64,000 nt of DNA from Neocallimastix lanati (nom. inval.) (GCA_016946835.1 JACVTC010000144.1:359501-423500), one strand, 5' to 3'; shown: positions 24,760-46,186, numbered from the stretch's first letter. A program made the numbers and translations. The notes: generated by a model from the letters alone, not told the origin.

Positions 24760-25039
24760 CAGTAAAAATCACACTTTAGTTATATCTATTATGATTATAA
24801 TGAGAGATGGATACTCATTATATGTGTCTGAATTATTATTTTATTTCCAAATAATAAATATTTATAATTTAATATTTGTATTTATGAAATACAAATATTA
24901 CTATAGTATATAATAAAGAAATAAAATATTTCATAAAATAAATATTGATATTGAAAATTGATCAAATCAATATTTATTTTTATATTAATTTTTTTTTTAT
25001 TTTTAAAATTTATTTTTAATTTATTTTACTTTTGTAAAG

Positions 25040-25081
<42 letters not shown>

Positions 25082-25199
25082 AAATATTAAGAGAATCTCC
25101 TTAATTTTAAAAATATAAATTTAATCTTTGTTTTGTTTTTATATATTTTATTTTATTTTATTTTATTTTTTATTTTTTAGAAAATAAAAATATAATCCC

Positions 25200-25235
<36 letters not shown>

Positions 25236-25707
25236 TAAAATAAAATAAAAATAAAAATAAAAAATTTTCAAACGCATATAATATTAATTATTTATTTATG
25301 TTTGGAAAATTTAAAATTAATGGATAATTGAAAAAAAAAAAAAAAAAGAAAAATGAATTAAAACCAATAAATAATAATTTAATAATTTTATTTTTGAAAA
25401 ATAATGGTTATATTTTATAGTATTTCCATAATATTTCATTTTATATATAATTAATCAATTATATATATAATTTATTTAATTTATTTTATTAATTAATTTA
25501 CATACAAATTTTTCATTTCAAGTTTAATTCATATTTTTATAAAATTTAGAAATATTAGAGAGTATTATAATTAAAAAAAAAAAAAAAATTCGTAATTGTT
25601 ATAATTGATATAAAACAACAACAACAATAATAATAAAAGACATACAAGAAATTGCTAAGTTAAAAAAAAAAAAAAAAATTGTTGGAGAAAAATAATTTAA
25701 TTTAATA
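24760..25707. other. Intergenic region, long homopolymers
   Basis: No gene. Long A runs (about 25040-25079) and adjoining T and A runs near 25200-25235 dominate. It should contain the promoter of the chromatin assembly factor gene that starts at 25708. Confidence 0.55.
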
Positions 25708-32850
<7,143 letters not shown>

Positions 32851-33484
32851 ATAGTAATAAAACAAAACAATAATAATAATAATAATAATAAGAAATAATT
32901 TAAATTATATGTATATGGTTTATTATTAATTGATATATTATATGTTAAAATGAATTTATATTTATTTTTTTTTTTTTAGGATATATTATATCAATTAGTA
33001 ATAAAATATATATATAATCTAATTAGTAAATCGAAATATAGAAAATAGAAAATAAATATTAAGAAAATATAGATTTAATTTAATTTAAATCTAAAAACTA
33101 TTATTATATATGTATATATTCTTGATATATTCATATATTATCATTTATATTTTAAAACATCTTTATTTTATTTAAGTATAACAAGAAAAAAAAATTATTT
33201 AGTATTTTTTTCATTAAATCTATTTCTTTTTTTTTTTTTTTTATTTTATTTTATTTTTTTTTTATCACTATTTTTAATATATATTATAATAATTGATCAT
33301 TAATCATTAATCTTTCTAAATTATTTATTAATATAATAATTAAAACACATTTTTTATAAAATAAAGTCAATAATAAAAACAAAAGTGTATATAATTAAAT
33401 AAATTAATAATAAATAAATAATAAATAATTATAAATAAATATTAGTAAATTATTGTAATAAATAATATTAATAAAAAAAAAATA

Positions 33485-33590
33485 CTACTACTACTACTAC
33501 TACAACTACTACTATTATACTACTACTACTATTACTACTACTACTATTATTACTACTACTACACTATTACTACTGCTACTACAACTAATA
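33485..33590. repeat. CTA/CTT-type trinucleotide array
   Basis: A run of ACTACT units with interruptions attat, actgct and acaact. It is the only C-containing trinucleotide array in the window and has no open frame around it. Confidence 0.85.
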
Positions 33591-34041
33591 ATAATAATAA
33601 TAATAAAATTTTTAATATATTACGAAGGGTTTTTTTATTCACTTTTTATATATAAAATTTAACATTTTAAATAATGGTTCTTCATTAAAATTTTAATTAT
33701 AAAACTATGATATTCTTAAATTTATATAAATATATAATCAATAAAATAATAATTTAAATTTTTTAAATTAAAATTTATCGGAAAAATGAATCAATGAAAT
33801 TTTAGTATTAGAAAAAACAATATATAAAAAATATTTTCATTATTTCTTTTTATGTGTATATGAAAATAAAAATACTCATTAATAAGAATTTTTTTTTTTT
33901 ATTTTTTTTTATTTTTATTTCTTTATTATTTACATATATAATTTTTTATTTATATCTTTTATTTTAAATACATATATATAATAAACTATATAAACAATAA
34001 CAGATTTAAATAAGAAACAATAAATAAAGTAAATAAAAATA

Positions 34042-34179
34042 ATTAAAACAATTGAAACAAAGAAAAAAATAAAAAAAAAAAAAAAAAGCAAATTAACAAA
34101 TTATAAAAAATTAAAACAATTGAAACAAAGAAAAAAATAAAAAAAAAAAAAAAAAGCAAATTAACAAATTATAAAAAAT
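34042..34179. repeat. 69-bp tandem duplication
   Basis: The unit starts ttaaaacaattgaaacaaag, includes a long A-tract and gcaaattaacaaattata, and is repeated once with no visible change outside the A-tract. Confidence 0.85.
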
Positions 34180-34569
34180 AAGATAAAAAAAAAAAAAAAT
34201 AAATATGAAATAAAAAAAAATAGAAATAAAAATAAAAATAAAAAATAAAAAAAATTAATATAATAAATTAATAAAAAAAAATAAAAATAAAAATAAAAAT
34301 AAAAAAAAAAAAAATTAATATAATAAATTACTAAAAATTAGATACTAATAATTATACTAATATACAATTATTAAAAGTGAATATTTATCAAAGTATTATT
34401 ATTTATTTATTAATAACTGAAATTAATTTTATAGATATCTAATAATAATAATAGTAATAATTGTATTCAGTTATTAAAAAAATATATTTTTCAATATATC
34501 AATATTAACCTCTTAATAACAAAAATTTGTTCCATAGTAAAACATTATAAAACATTATAGTAATTAAAT

Positions 34570-35274
34570 ATGGGAAAAGTTACAGATAGAAATGATTTAA
34601 TTATTGTTGGTATGCTTGGTAGCATATTATATGCTACAAGTGACTGGATTATGATGTACGGTGATCCAACATCATTAAGTGCTAAGTCTTCATGGTTTAC
34701 TAAAGGCACAGCTCAAATATCAGATTGGAGATATATTTTAGCAATGATATTATCTTATCCAGGTACAATTTTATATGCCATTGGGTTATTTTCTTTTGAA
34801 AGATATATTCCACAAGAAAAGCATAAAAAAATGTTTCATTGTTTAAATATTATTAATCTTACTACTTGGATGACATTACACTTAATTTTTATTATAATAA
34901 TGTATGCTTTTCATTTTATGATGACGAATGGTTATTCAGATGTAGCAATTCCAATTTCTGAAGCTTTATATACACATTTTTCATGGATTTTACCAATGAG
35001 CTTTTTATACATGTTTCCATTTTTCATTTACTTTTTCATACTTATCGTTACAGGTCGAACCACATTCAAAAGAAAAATGGGTTTTGCATATATGTTTCCA
35101 ATTGCAATTATTTCATTTATTATTGCTGGAATACTTCCAGATAGTGCATTTAAAAAAGGATTTATTAATGCTGCTGTAAATCAGAGCATATTTATATCAT
35201 TTTTCATTTTTTATTTACATAGTTATTTCATATCTATTTCTGGAAAAAAAACAAAGCCTTCAAAAAAAAAGTAA
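34570..35274 (+). CDS. Six-helix membrane protein, DUF6796-like (tentative)
   Basis: Single exon of 234 aa. Hydrophobic segments lie at about 10-30, 55-78, 95-118, 135-160, 170-190 and 200-222, so about six membrane spans; the C terminus is basic (GKKTKPSKKK) and probably cytosolic. The pattern GxxGSxxYATSDWIMMYGDP, then ISDWRYILAMILSYPGTILYAIGL, and a later SEALYTHFSWILP recalls DUF6796, a small integral membrane family seen mostly in gut bacteria; this is from memory and needs a profile search. No catalytic or transport motif is evident. If the family is right, acquisition from bacteria is plausible, since intron-free genes of bacterial origin are common in gut fungi. Function unknown. Confidence 0.7.
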   Translation: MGKVTDRNDLIIVGMLGSILYATSDWIMMYGDPTSLSAKSSWFTKGTAQISDWRYILAMILSYPGTILYAIGLFSFERYIPQEKHKKMFHCLNIINLTTWMTLHLIFIIIMYAFHFMMTNGYSDVAIPISEALYTHFSWILPMSFLYMFPFFIYFFILIVTGRTTFKRKMGFAYMFPIAIISFIIAGILPDSAFKKGFINAAVNQSIFISFFIFYLHSYFISISGKKTKPSKKK

Positions 35275-37851
<2,577 letters not shown>

Positions 37852-39225
37852 ATGAAATTAGAATACTTTTTTTCCCTCTTAGGTTGTGCTGGCTCAACTT
37901 TAGCTTTAACTTCAAAGGAAATTACTAAAGAATTAGGACTTGGTTGGAATTTAGGTAACACCTTAGAAGCTTGTGGAGATTGGATTAACGGAAAAACTAC
38001 CAAGCAATATGAAACGGCTTGGGGTAATCCTGTAACCACCGAAGAAATGATTAAGGGTGTAAAGAGTTATGGTTTCAGTACAGTTCGTATTCCAGTTGCA
38101 TGGAGTAATCTTATGTCTTCTAATTATACTATTAGTCCTTTGTTACTTAATAGAGTTGAAGAAGTTGTCAATTACGTCGTCAAAAATGATATGTATGCTA
38201 TTGTAAACATTCATTGGGATAATGGCTGGTTCACAAAATTTGCTACTGATGGAGAAGAAGCTTTTATTAAATATAAAAGGATCTGGGGACAAATATCTGA
38301 ACATTTTAAGGATTATGATGAACATTTGATTTTTGAATCTTTAAATGAAGAAGGTTGCTGGGAATCAATTTGGAATAATTATTCAAATGAAGGTGATAAA
38401 CCTAAAGCTTTTGGTCTTTTAAATACTATTAATCAAAACTTTGTTGATATTTTCCGTAACTCTGGTGGATATAATGCTGAAAGATTCTTACTTTTAGCTG
38501 GTTATTGTACTGGTATTGATCACACTATCGATAAAAATTATATTCTTCCAAAAGATGATAAAGTTATGGTTTCTGTTCATTATTATGGCCCTTCCACTTT
38601 TACTATTCTTGAAGAAGATGCCGATTGGGGAAAAGCTGCTTATTATTGGGGTACTGAAGAAGAAATCAATAATATTACTAATGATCTTATCAAAGTAAAA
38701 ACTCATTTTGTTGATAATAATATTCCTGTTATTATTGGTGAATACGGTACTGCTACTACAAATAAGGATCCAGAAAGTGTTCGTAAGTGGTTAAGAACTG
38801 TTGCAGGAAAGGCAACAGAATTGGGTATATGTCCAATTGTTTGGGATGCTGGCCAATATTTTGATCGTAAAGCCTTAACTTTCAAAGATCCACAAATTGG
38901 AGAATTATACAAGGAATTATCTAGTGAATTAAATAAAAATAATGGAAAATCATCAAGTGAAGCCTGCTGGTCTGAACCTGATTATCCATGCTGTAAAAAC
39001 ACTTGCAATGTTATTCTTAATGATGGTTCAGAATGGGGTTCCGAAAATGGTGAATGGTGTGGTATTCCATCTTCTTGTAGTACTATGCAAAAGGCTGCTG
39101 ATTCATGCCCAGGATATCTTGATTATCCATGCTGTTCATCTTGTAACGTCATCTTAGTTGAAGACGACGGTAGCCGTTGGGGTGTTCAAGATAATAACTG
39201 GTGCAGTATTAAAAATAATTGTTAA
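37852..39225 (+). CDS. Cellulosomal GH5 (subfamily 4-like) endoglucanase with two fungal dockerins
   Basis: Cleaves beta-1,4-glucan chains outside the cell as part of the fungal cellulosome. Single exon of 457 aa; signal peptide about 1-19 (ending LALT). The GH5 barrel covers about 22-365, starting with LGLGWNLGNTLEACGDW. The acid/base is Glu166 in FESLNEE and the nucleophile Glu297 in IIGEYGT; VNIHWDNGW and VSVHYYGP are the usual active-site strands. A short linker (KNNGKSSSEA) leads to two CBM10-type fungal dockerins at about 372-412 and 419-457, each with the YPCC, CNVIL, WG and WC landmarks. Dockerins bind scaffoldins and are specific to anaerobic gut fungi, which gives the best clue to the host. 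Codon use is richer in C/G than in the neighbours. A broken partial copy lies 1.4 kb downstream. Confidence 0.96.
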   Translation: MKLEYFFSLLGCAGSTLALTSKEITKELGLGWNLGNTLEACGDWINGKTTKQYETAWGNPVTTEEMIKGVKSYGFSTVRIPVAWSNLMSSNYTISPLLLNRVEEVVNYVVKNDMYAIVNIHWDNGWFTKFATDGEEAFIKYKRIWGQISEHFKDYDEHLIFESLNEEGCWESIWNNYSNEGDKPKAFGLLNTINQNFVDIFRNSGGYNAERFLLLAGYCTGIDHTIDKNYILPKDDKVMVSVHYYGPSTFTILEEDADWGKAAYYWGTEEEINNITNDLIKVKTHFVDNNIPVIIGEYGTATTNKDPESVRKWLRTVAGKATELGICPIVWDAGQYFDRKALTFKDPQIGELYKELSSELNKNNGKSSSEACWSEPDYPCCKNTCNVILNDGSEWGSENGEWCGIPSSCSTMQKAADSCPGYLDYPCCSSCNVILVEDDGSRWGVQDNNWCSIKNNC

Positions 39226-39885
39226 AATCTAATTAACTCATTAATCTTTTATAATTAAATATATAAATGAAACAAAAAAAAAAAAAAAAAAAAAAAGAAA
39301 AAAAAACTATTATTTATGTATTTTAAATTATATAATATATATCATTATACTATAATAAATTATATTTTTAATTAATATAAAATTAAATATTATATCTTAT
39401 TATACTATAATAAATTATATTTTTAGTTTTTATAAAATTAATTATGCAATTTAAAAAAAAAAATCAAAAAAAAAAAAAAAAAAATAAATAAAAAAAATCA
39501 AAAAAAAAAAAAAAAAAAAAAAAAAATAAATAAAAAAAATCAAAAAAAAAAAAAAAAAAAAATCGAGAAAAAAATTATTTATATATGATATATTAGTAAA
39601 TAAATTTATCATATTTATTATTATTAATTCTAATATTTAATAATAATGATAAAAAAATAAAATAATAAAACAAGTTAAACTTAATCATTAAAAAGATATA
39701 TGATTTTAAAATATTAAATAAATCATTAAAAGATATATAATTTTATAAATATTAAATAAATCATTAAAAGATATATAATTTTATAAATATTAAATAAATC
39801 ATTAAAAGATATATGATTTTATAAATATTAAATAAATCATTAAGAGATATATGATTTTATAAATATTAAATAAATTTTAGTTCAA

Positions 39886-39933
<48 letters not shown>

Positions 39934-40624
39934 AGTTTAATAGAAAAAATATTTTAGTATCCAATAGGAAAATTAATATAATTAAAATAATATAAAATGT
40001 ATAATTAATATAATTAAATAATACTAATACAGAATAATATAAATATTTTCAACCAATAGTAGTATTTACTTATATTTTTATAAAAATTTATATTATTAAA
40101 ATTTTAATATAAATTAAAATGTTAACATTTTGTTCAATAATCTATTAATATTAATAATGAAAAGTTGGATGATATTTTTGGAAAAAAATATATATATATT
40201 TAATTTTCATTTAATTAAAAAATTAATTCTCATAATAATTTAAAAAATATAATATTATTTATTTATTTATTTATTTAAAATATCTTATAAAATTGAAACG
40301 AAAATTAAATTTATTTTATATATTATATGGCTTTAAAAATAATAAAAATTTTAATTTTTAAAATAATATTTCAAAATTTATAAGTTAATATATTAAAGAT
40401 GATTATTCTTTTATAAGATTATAAGATTATATCAATTATGTTTATTTCATATTATGTGAATTGTAAAACATATTTCCTCTATTTTTTTTATTTTATTTAA
40501 TTTAATATCGATTAAAATATATATTGAATCATTTTTTCCATACAAAAATTTATATAATAATTAAATGTTTTCATTTATTTTATTTCATATTATTTAATAA
40601 AATTATCATGATATTCTTTCAAAT
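39226..40624. other. Spacer between GH5 gene and GH5 pseudogene
   Basis: No gene. A-tract repeats with caaaaaaaa and aataaataaaaaaaatc units occur near 39440-39570, followed by a 38-bp tandem array (39683-39872) and A/T tracts. Confidence 0.6.
39683..39872. repeat. 38-bp minisatellite, five copies
   Basis: The unit taaatcattaaaagatata plus attttataaatattaaa is repeated five times with one or two substitutions per copy. Confidence 0.88.
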
Positions 40625-41150
40625 TATTCTGCTGATTATACAATTAGTCCATTGTTACTTATTAAAGTTGAAGGAGTAATTAATTATGTTATTAAAAATG
40701 ATATGTATGCATTTGACAGCATTTATTGGGATTGTGAATGATTCATAAATTTTGGTACTATTGAAAAAATAGTATTTAGAAAATATAAGAAAGTATAAGA
40801 ACAAATTAAAAAATATTTTAAAGATTTTGACGAACATTTAATTTTTGAATCAATAAATGAAGGAGACTATTGGGATACTCTTTAGAATCGTTATTTCAAC
40901 TCTGGTAATAAATCTAATACCTATGAACTTTTAAATACTATTAATAAAAATTTTGTTAACAATATTCATAATTTTGGTATCAATACTCCAAAAGACATTT
41001 ACTTTCATCTTGTAACTGTACTTGTATTGATCTAATAGTTGATAAAGCGTATGTTCTTTCAAAGATTGATAAAATTATGGTTTCTCTTCAGTGTTATATC
41101 CCTTCAACTATTGCAATTCTTGAAGAAGATGTGGATTGGTACTAATTACC
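40625..41150 (+). pseudogene. Broken partial copy of the GH5 cellulase
   Basis: The segment aligns with residues about 90-260 of the upstream GH5 enzyme: ADYTISPLLL, VINYVIKNDMYAF, YWDCE, then after stops FKDFDEHLIFESINEG and YELLNTINKNFVNNI, and finally IAILEEDVDWY. The acid/base Glu is still recognisable in INEG. There are several stops (for example tga after gattgtgaa and tag after actctt), frameshifts, and neither the N terminus nor the nucleophile half. It is a decayed tandem duplicate whose 3' half was replaced by copia sequence at about 41160. Confidence 0.88.
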
Positions 41151-41164
41151 AAAGCATGAGTAAA

Positions 41165-41935
41165 AAGAACTTCAAAATTAAACAAAAAACCTTCTAGCTT
41201 CAATAACATTAAGAAAAATAAATATAGTAATAATATTATAATAAAAGTTATTGTCACATATATGTTGCGAACGGACATTCCACAAAAAAAAACGACAATT
41301 CAATCTCAAAAACAGAGATAATAATAATATTAAAAAATCAAAATAATAGCAACAAAGAGAAGAAAAACCAGTAACAAGAGAAAAAACCATTGAATTATCT
41401 AGCAAATTCAAGAAACCATAATAATTATGACAATAAAATATTTTTAAAAAGTGAAGACTATTCTGATAATTCCAACAATTATGATGTAAACTTTGATTTT
41501 GAAGATGATAGAACACAAACGTATCAGAGAAAACAAAATAATAAAAAATTAATGAAAAATATATAATTTATTAGAGGTTATTCCAAATAATAATTTAAGA
41601 TTTTGATAATATAAACAATAAATTAATTAATTATATTATTCACAATGAAAAAATAGCAGATAATGTTACATGATTTTATGATACAGGTGCAGATGGACAT
41701 GTAACAAATGATAAATCTTTATTTATTAACTTCAAATATGAATCAATAAAGTTATTTTATGCATATGATTCGATTTGCCAATTTGAAGAATGTGGAACTT
41801 ACGAATATTTCATAAATAAGCAATACATTAAGCTATAAAAAAGCTTTTATTTCTAAAAATGCTAATAAAAATCTTATTAGTGGTATAGAACTTGCAAAAT
41901 AAATTATTATGGAAACAAAAAATAAAATAGCTAAA
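41165..41935 (+). pseudogene. Ty1/copia gag-protease remnant
   Basis: Near 41240 one frame reads YCHICCERTFHKKKRQF, a damaged CCHC zinc knuckle as at the end of Gag. After an Asn/Lys-rich stretch, 41670-41840 reads FYDTGADGHVTNDKSLFIN and KYESIKLFYAYD, the copia aspartyl protease with an intact DTGA. A shifted frame then reads KKAFISKNANKNLISGIELAK, the end of the protease domain. Multiple stops and shifts interrupt it, and no integrase or RT follows. It begins where the GH5 pseudogene stops, so the two are probably joined by insertion or recombination. Confidence 0.75.
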
Positions 41936-42140
41936 ATATATTAATGATAATGAATGTAATGAAGAAGAAAATTATTATTATTATTGATATTTTCTTATAA
42001 AATTGTATTTTCTTTTAAAAAATTAATTTTGTTATTGGTAAGTTTCGTAATTATTTTTGAGTAAAATGTTAATTCTATTTGAATTGTTAATTTCGTTATA
42101 ATTAATTTCTTCATTTAAATTATTCTTTTCAATTTCATTA

Positions 42141-42290
42141 TTTTCAATTGAAATATTGTCTTCTGATAAGTTTTTGTTTTCTTCATTTATGTAATTATTA
42201 TCAATATAATTATTATTTTCAATTGAAATATTGTCTTCTGATAAGCTTTTGTTTTCTTCATTTATGTAATTATTATCAATATAATTATTA
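42141..42290. repeat. 75-bp tandem duplication
   Basis: Two copies of a 75-bp unit start at 42141 and 42216 (ttttcaattgaaatattg). Because 75 is a multiple of three, the minus strand encodes a repeated 25-residue Asn/Glu-rich unit (YINEENK, LSEDNISIENN). It lies just past the RT frame of the neighbouring LINE and may be its degraded low-complexity tail. Confidence 0.75.
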
Positions 42291-42396
42291 TTTTTAATTA
42301 AATTTTTATTTTAATTATTATTTTCATTTGATAAATTATTATTGTTTATATTATTATTATCTTCATTGACGATTTCAATTAAATAATTGTCTTCAT

Positions 42397-44039
42397 TTAA
42401 AATATTGTACTCGTTAATGTTATAATACAATTTGAATCTTTCCATTTATCAAAACATTTGACTTGAGACAAAGCACACTTAGCTGACAATGGAGGAATAT
42501 TTAAATCTTTTGAAATAAAATATATATTAATAAAAGATTTAGCTTTTTGTAAACCTGCAATCCATCTTAATCCTTTATTAATTAATTTCTGAGTATTATT
42601 TGTTCTCTCTTTATTTGAACCAGGTAAAGGTGCAAAGTAAGAGACTTTACTAAGTACATAAGAGTTAATTATAATCTTCTTAAATGGAATAGAAATTTTG
42701 GAATTAGAAAGAAATTTACTTACAGAAAAGAGAGCTTTAGTAACTTTAGAGTTATATAATTTAATAATAGGGTTCAACGATAAGCTTTTATCAAATGGTA
42801 TACCTAAATAGGTATAGCATTTAGTTATTGGGATTGGTTGACCAGCAAGATGAAAAGTAGGATCTCTTTTATTTTGAAAAAGAGGTGTGTCTAGTTGAAT
42901 CACCATCGTTGCACATTTGTTAATTCCAAAATTCATCATATTAAATTGAGCCCATTCATTTACCTTCTTAAGCATTTTTTTTAACTTAGTTCTTGATGGT
43001 GCGCATAGAACAATATCATCAGCAAAGAGTCCACCACAGCATCTAGATTCGTCTAAAGGAATTCCAAATTCCGAAAAATCATTAAAAATGTTATTAATAA
43101 ATAGATTGAAGAGAATTGGTGATATTGGACAACCTTGTCTATCTCCTTTCATAATATTAAAAGATTCCGAATATTGATCATCAATTTTAACACTGACTTT
43201 GGAAGTCAAATATAGATTTTTTATAAATTGATAACATTTACCTCTAATGCCTAAAGCATCTAATTTATATAAAATATTACCTATTGGAACAGAATCATAT
43301 GCCTTTTTTAAATCTAGAAAAGCAAGGTAAGTTTCTTTATTATCATTTTTACGCCTTTGACAAATTTCTCGAATTGAAATAAATAAACTAACACTTTCTT
43401 CTTTATTACGAAATCCAAATTGCACTGGCCTAATAAAATTATTTTTAAGTCCATATTCCGAAATTCTTTTGGAGACTATTTTCGAAATGAGTTTTATACC
43501 ATTGTTAATCAGAGAGATGCCTCAATAATTCTTACAATCAGATAGATCATCTGCTTTTTTAGGAATAGATATAATACTTGCTTCATTCCATGTGCTAGGA
43601 AATCCTCCATTCCAAATTTATTTTGACAATATTTACTTTATAACGATTGGAATGTAAGAAGCTTTTAAGCTTTCTCAAAGCTTTGAATAATTAATGAAAC
43701 TGAGTAAATTGATCTAAATAAGCATCCAGCAAAGGGCAATCTGATCTGAGAGAGATTTAATATTTTCATATGGTAAATGTTTTGCAATTGAAATCTTCTT
43801 TACATACTCTGGGCAGTGGAATGCAGAGCCTTTGCTTTAATTTCATTATCAACGCTGATTGAAGTATTAATTAATTCTTTAACCATATCATCTGTTGATG
43901 TTTCATCAAATTTGGATTTAAGATTAATTGTTAAAACAGAAAAATAATTATGGGGTAATATATTTATATTCTGAGTATTACAAATATATTTAGACTTTGA
44001 AATTTTCTTAGGTTTATTAAAACAATATATATATTTCAT
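42397..44039 (-). pseudogene. LINE-type (non-LTR) retrotransposon ORF2, broken
   Basis: The best frame, 43425-42397 (342 aa), is a non-LTR reverse transcriptase: FLDLKKAYDSV (first catalytic Asp), GDRQGCPISPILFNLFINNI, and FADDIVLCAPS with FADD at 134-137. The thumb/maturation region SKVSYFAPLPGSNKERTN and INKGLRWIAGLQKA follows. Upstream in broken frames lie GGFPSTWNEASIISIPKK and ISLINNGIKLISKIV, the conserved start of the RT domain, and further up the 44039-43800 fragment (KYIYCFNKPKK). Stops and frameshifts before the RT and an absent endonuclease show that it is dead and 5'-incomplete. Clade not assigned. Confidence 0.88.
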
Positions 44040-44668
44040 ACAAAATTAAAAATTTTTATATTTAACCATATAAATGATAATATTATTTATACTCCTTTCA
44101 AAATTAATACTAAAAATATATTACAAAAAAATTATATTTATCTAAAATATATAACCAATTTTTATTATTCAAATTACACTAAATTTTTATTATAACTCAA
44201 ATTTAACACACCCATTAAATTTTTAATTTCGTTTATATTTTATGTAGATTTTTTCCAAACAATTTTACATTATTTTACTTTTTATTTATTTTTATTATTA
44301 TTTTCATTATTAATTTCTTTTTTAATTTTTTCTTTAATTATTATTTTTTTTCTATTTTTGTTTCTATTTTTGTATTTTTTTTTAATTTTTATTTATTTTT
44401 ATTATTATTTTATTATTATTTTCCATTTTAATTTTTATTTTGATTATTATTTTTTTATATTTTTGTTTCTATTTTTAAAATTATATTAATTAAATTAGTT
44501 TTAAAATTTACTTTTAATAATTAGTAAATTTTAATTAATTCTATTTTAAATAATATTTTAATAATCAAATGATTAAAAATCTTCTTTTCTTTTCTCTTGT
44601 TATAAAATCTTCTATGATCTTCAAATTTTCATTAAAATGAACTTTTTTTTTATATGAAATTAAGCTAC
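44040..44668. other. Intergenic spacer downstream of the transporter
   Basis: No gene seen. T-rich runs of ttattattttt type dominate. The transporter's 3' untranslated region should lie here. Confidence 0.5.
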
Positions 44669-46186
44669 TTAAGCCTTACCAGCCATCTTAGCATCCATTT
44701 CATCAATACTAAGACCCTTACATTCAATAACGTAGAATTGAGAGTAAATCCAGGCGAGAAGACAGGCAGCAGCGAAAAGAAGGAATGTCTTGGTAGACCA
44801 GGCCTTCATAAGAGCTGGACCGACGAAGGCAATAATCCAGTTGTTAAGGAAGTTTGAAACAGTACCAACAGCAGAACCCTTAACTCTGACACGGAGTGGG
44901 AATACTTCAGCTTGGTAGACCCATGGGACTGGACCCCAAGTCCAGGCAAAGGAGAAGACGAATAAGAAGACAGAGGCGACAGCAAGATATTGCCATACCT
45001 TTCCATTATGAGTTTGAGTAGAGCAAGCCCAAGTAGAAATGTGGAAGGCCATCATCATAAGAGCACCAACAACTAATAAAGTCTTACGACCTAATCTTTC
45101 AATACCCCACATACCTGGGAAGGTAGAGACAAAGTTTACGAAATTGTTGATAATTGGAAGAACAACAGTAGACATAAACTTAGAGAAACCGATTTCATCG
45201 TAAATTTGTGATTGGTAGTACATAATAACGTTAATACCAGTCCATTGTTGGAAAAGTTGCATTAAGAAGGTAATGAAGGTACGACGACGAATAACTGGTG
45301 AGAAAAGTTCACCGAAGGAAGAGGATCCAGCAGCACGAGTAGCAGCAACATCTTCTTGAATAGCCTTAAGTTCATTTTGGACGATTTCATCAGAAGTAGA
45401 GGCAGCGTTAAGCTTGGCTAAAACTTCAACAGCTTCTTCATCACGGTCTTTAGAACATAACCAACGTGGAGATTTTGGAAGGAAACTCAAAAGAATGACG
45501 AGACCAAGACCTGGAATAACTTGGCATAAGAGAGCGAATCTCCATTCGAAATTTGAAATTTCTTTCCAAATATCTTGTCTTTTTTCACCTAAACCAGCTG
45601 GAGTAGTGTTGGTGTAGTACCAGACAACAGAGTTAATGATGGCAGCAACGATAATACCGAAAGTAATCATAAGTTGGTAGCAAGAAGAAAGAGTACCTCT
45701 GATCTTAGCTGGAGCAACTTCAGAAATGTAAGTTGGACAAAGGACACCATTACAACCAATGGAAAGACCAGTAATAAGACGACCAATGGCAATCATAGCC
45801 CAGTGACGAGCTGAAAGACCTTGAATGACAGCACCACAAGTGAAGATACAGGCACCAATCATAATAGTTCTTTGACGACCGTACTTTTCACCAAGGTATG
45901 TAGCCATAAGAGCACCACAAAGAGCACCAAGAACGAAACTAGATGTAATAACACCTTCAAGAGTAGCCTTGTTATCAGATTCATTTAACTTACGGTACAT
46001 CATCTTTGCCTTATCAGTAGTATCCTTACCATTTTCATCAAGGGCATCACCATTCCAACTGTGGAATTTGAAGAAAATACGGAAAGCGTCCATAACAAGG
46101 ACAACATTCATGACACCGACTTCATAACCAAAAAGAAGGCCACCAAATGAGGCAGTAAGTGCAACTAAAAATTGAAAACTATTCAT
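44669..46186 (-). CDS. MFS sugar transporter (hexose/sugar porter family)
   Basis: Moves a hexose or related sugar across the plasma membrane. Single exon of 505 aa, twelve predicted membrane spans. Sugar-porter landmarks are FGGLLFGYEVGVMN in helix 1, YGRQRTIMIGA between helices 2 and 3, GRLITGLSIGCNGVLCPTYISEVAP (PETPR-equivalent region), the QLMITFGI stretch, LPKSPRWLCSKDRDEEA after helix 6, QQWTGINVIMYY in helix 7, ERLGRKTLL in loop 8-9 and VYQAEVFPLRVRVKGSAVGT at helix 10. An insertion of about 25 polar residues in loop 1 (SWNGDALDENGKDTTDKA) is typical of fungal members. Codon use is markedly C/G-rich, the strongest in the window, which suggests high expression. Intron-free. Substrate cannot be assigned. 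Confidence 0.95.
   Translation of the reverse strand: MNSFQFLVALTASFGGLLFGYEVGVMNVVLVMDAFRIFFKFHSWNGDALDENGKDTTDKAKMMYRKLNESDNKATLEGVITSSFVLGALCGALMATYLGEKYGRQRTIMIGACIFTCGAVIQGLSARHWAMIAIGRLITGLSIGCNGVLCPTYISEVAPAKIRGTLSSCYQLMITFGIIVAAIINSVVWYYTNTTPAGLGEKRQDIWKEISNFEWRFALLCQVIPGLGLVILLSFLPKSPRWLCSKDRDEEAVEVLAKLNAASTSDEIVQNELKAIQEDVAATRAAGSSSFGELFSPVIRRRTFITFLMQLFQQWTGINVIMYYQSQIYDEIGFSKFMSTVVLPIINNFVNFVSTFPGMWGIERLGRKTLLVVGALMMMAFHISTWACSTQTHNGKVWQYLAVASVFLFVFSFAWTWGPVPWVYQAEVFPLRVRVKGSAVGTVSNFLNNWIIAFVGPALMKAWSTKTFLLFAAACLLAWIYSQFYVIECKGLSIDEMDAKMAGKA

Larger units (their letters stand above)
32851..34569. other. Intergenic region with simple repeats
   Basis: No gene. It contains a CTA-type array (33485-33590), a 69-bp tandem duplication (34042-34179), AAAAT and AAAAAT runs (34200-34320) and many homopolymers. 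The right end is upstream of the membrane-protein gene. Confidence 0.55.

Noticed and set aside
44806-45617. Short frames overlapping the sugar transporter
   Set aside because: Shadows created by the GC-richer coding sequence of the transporter.
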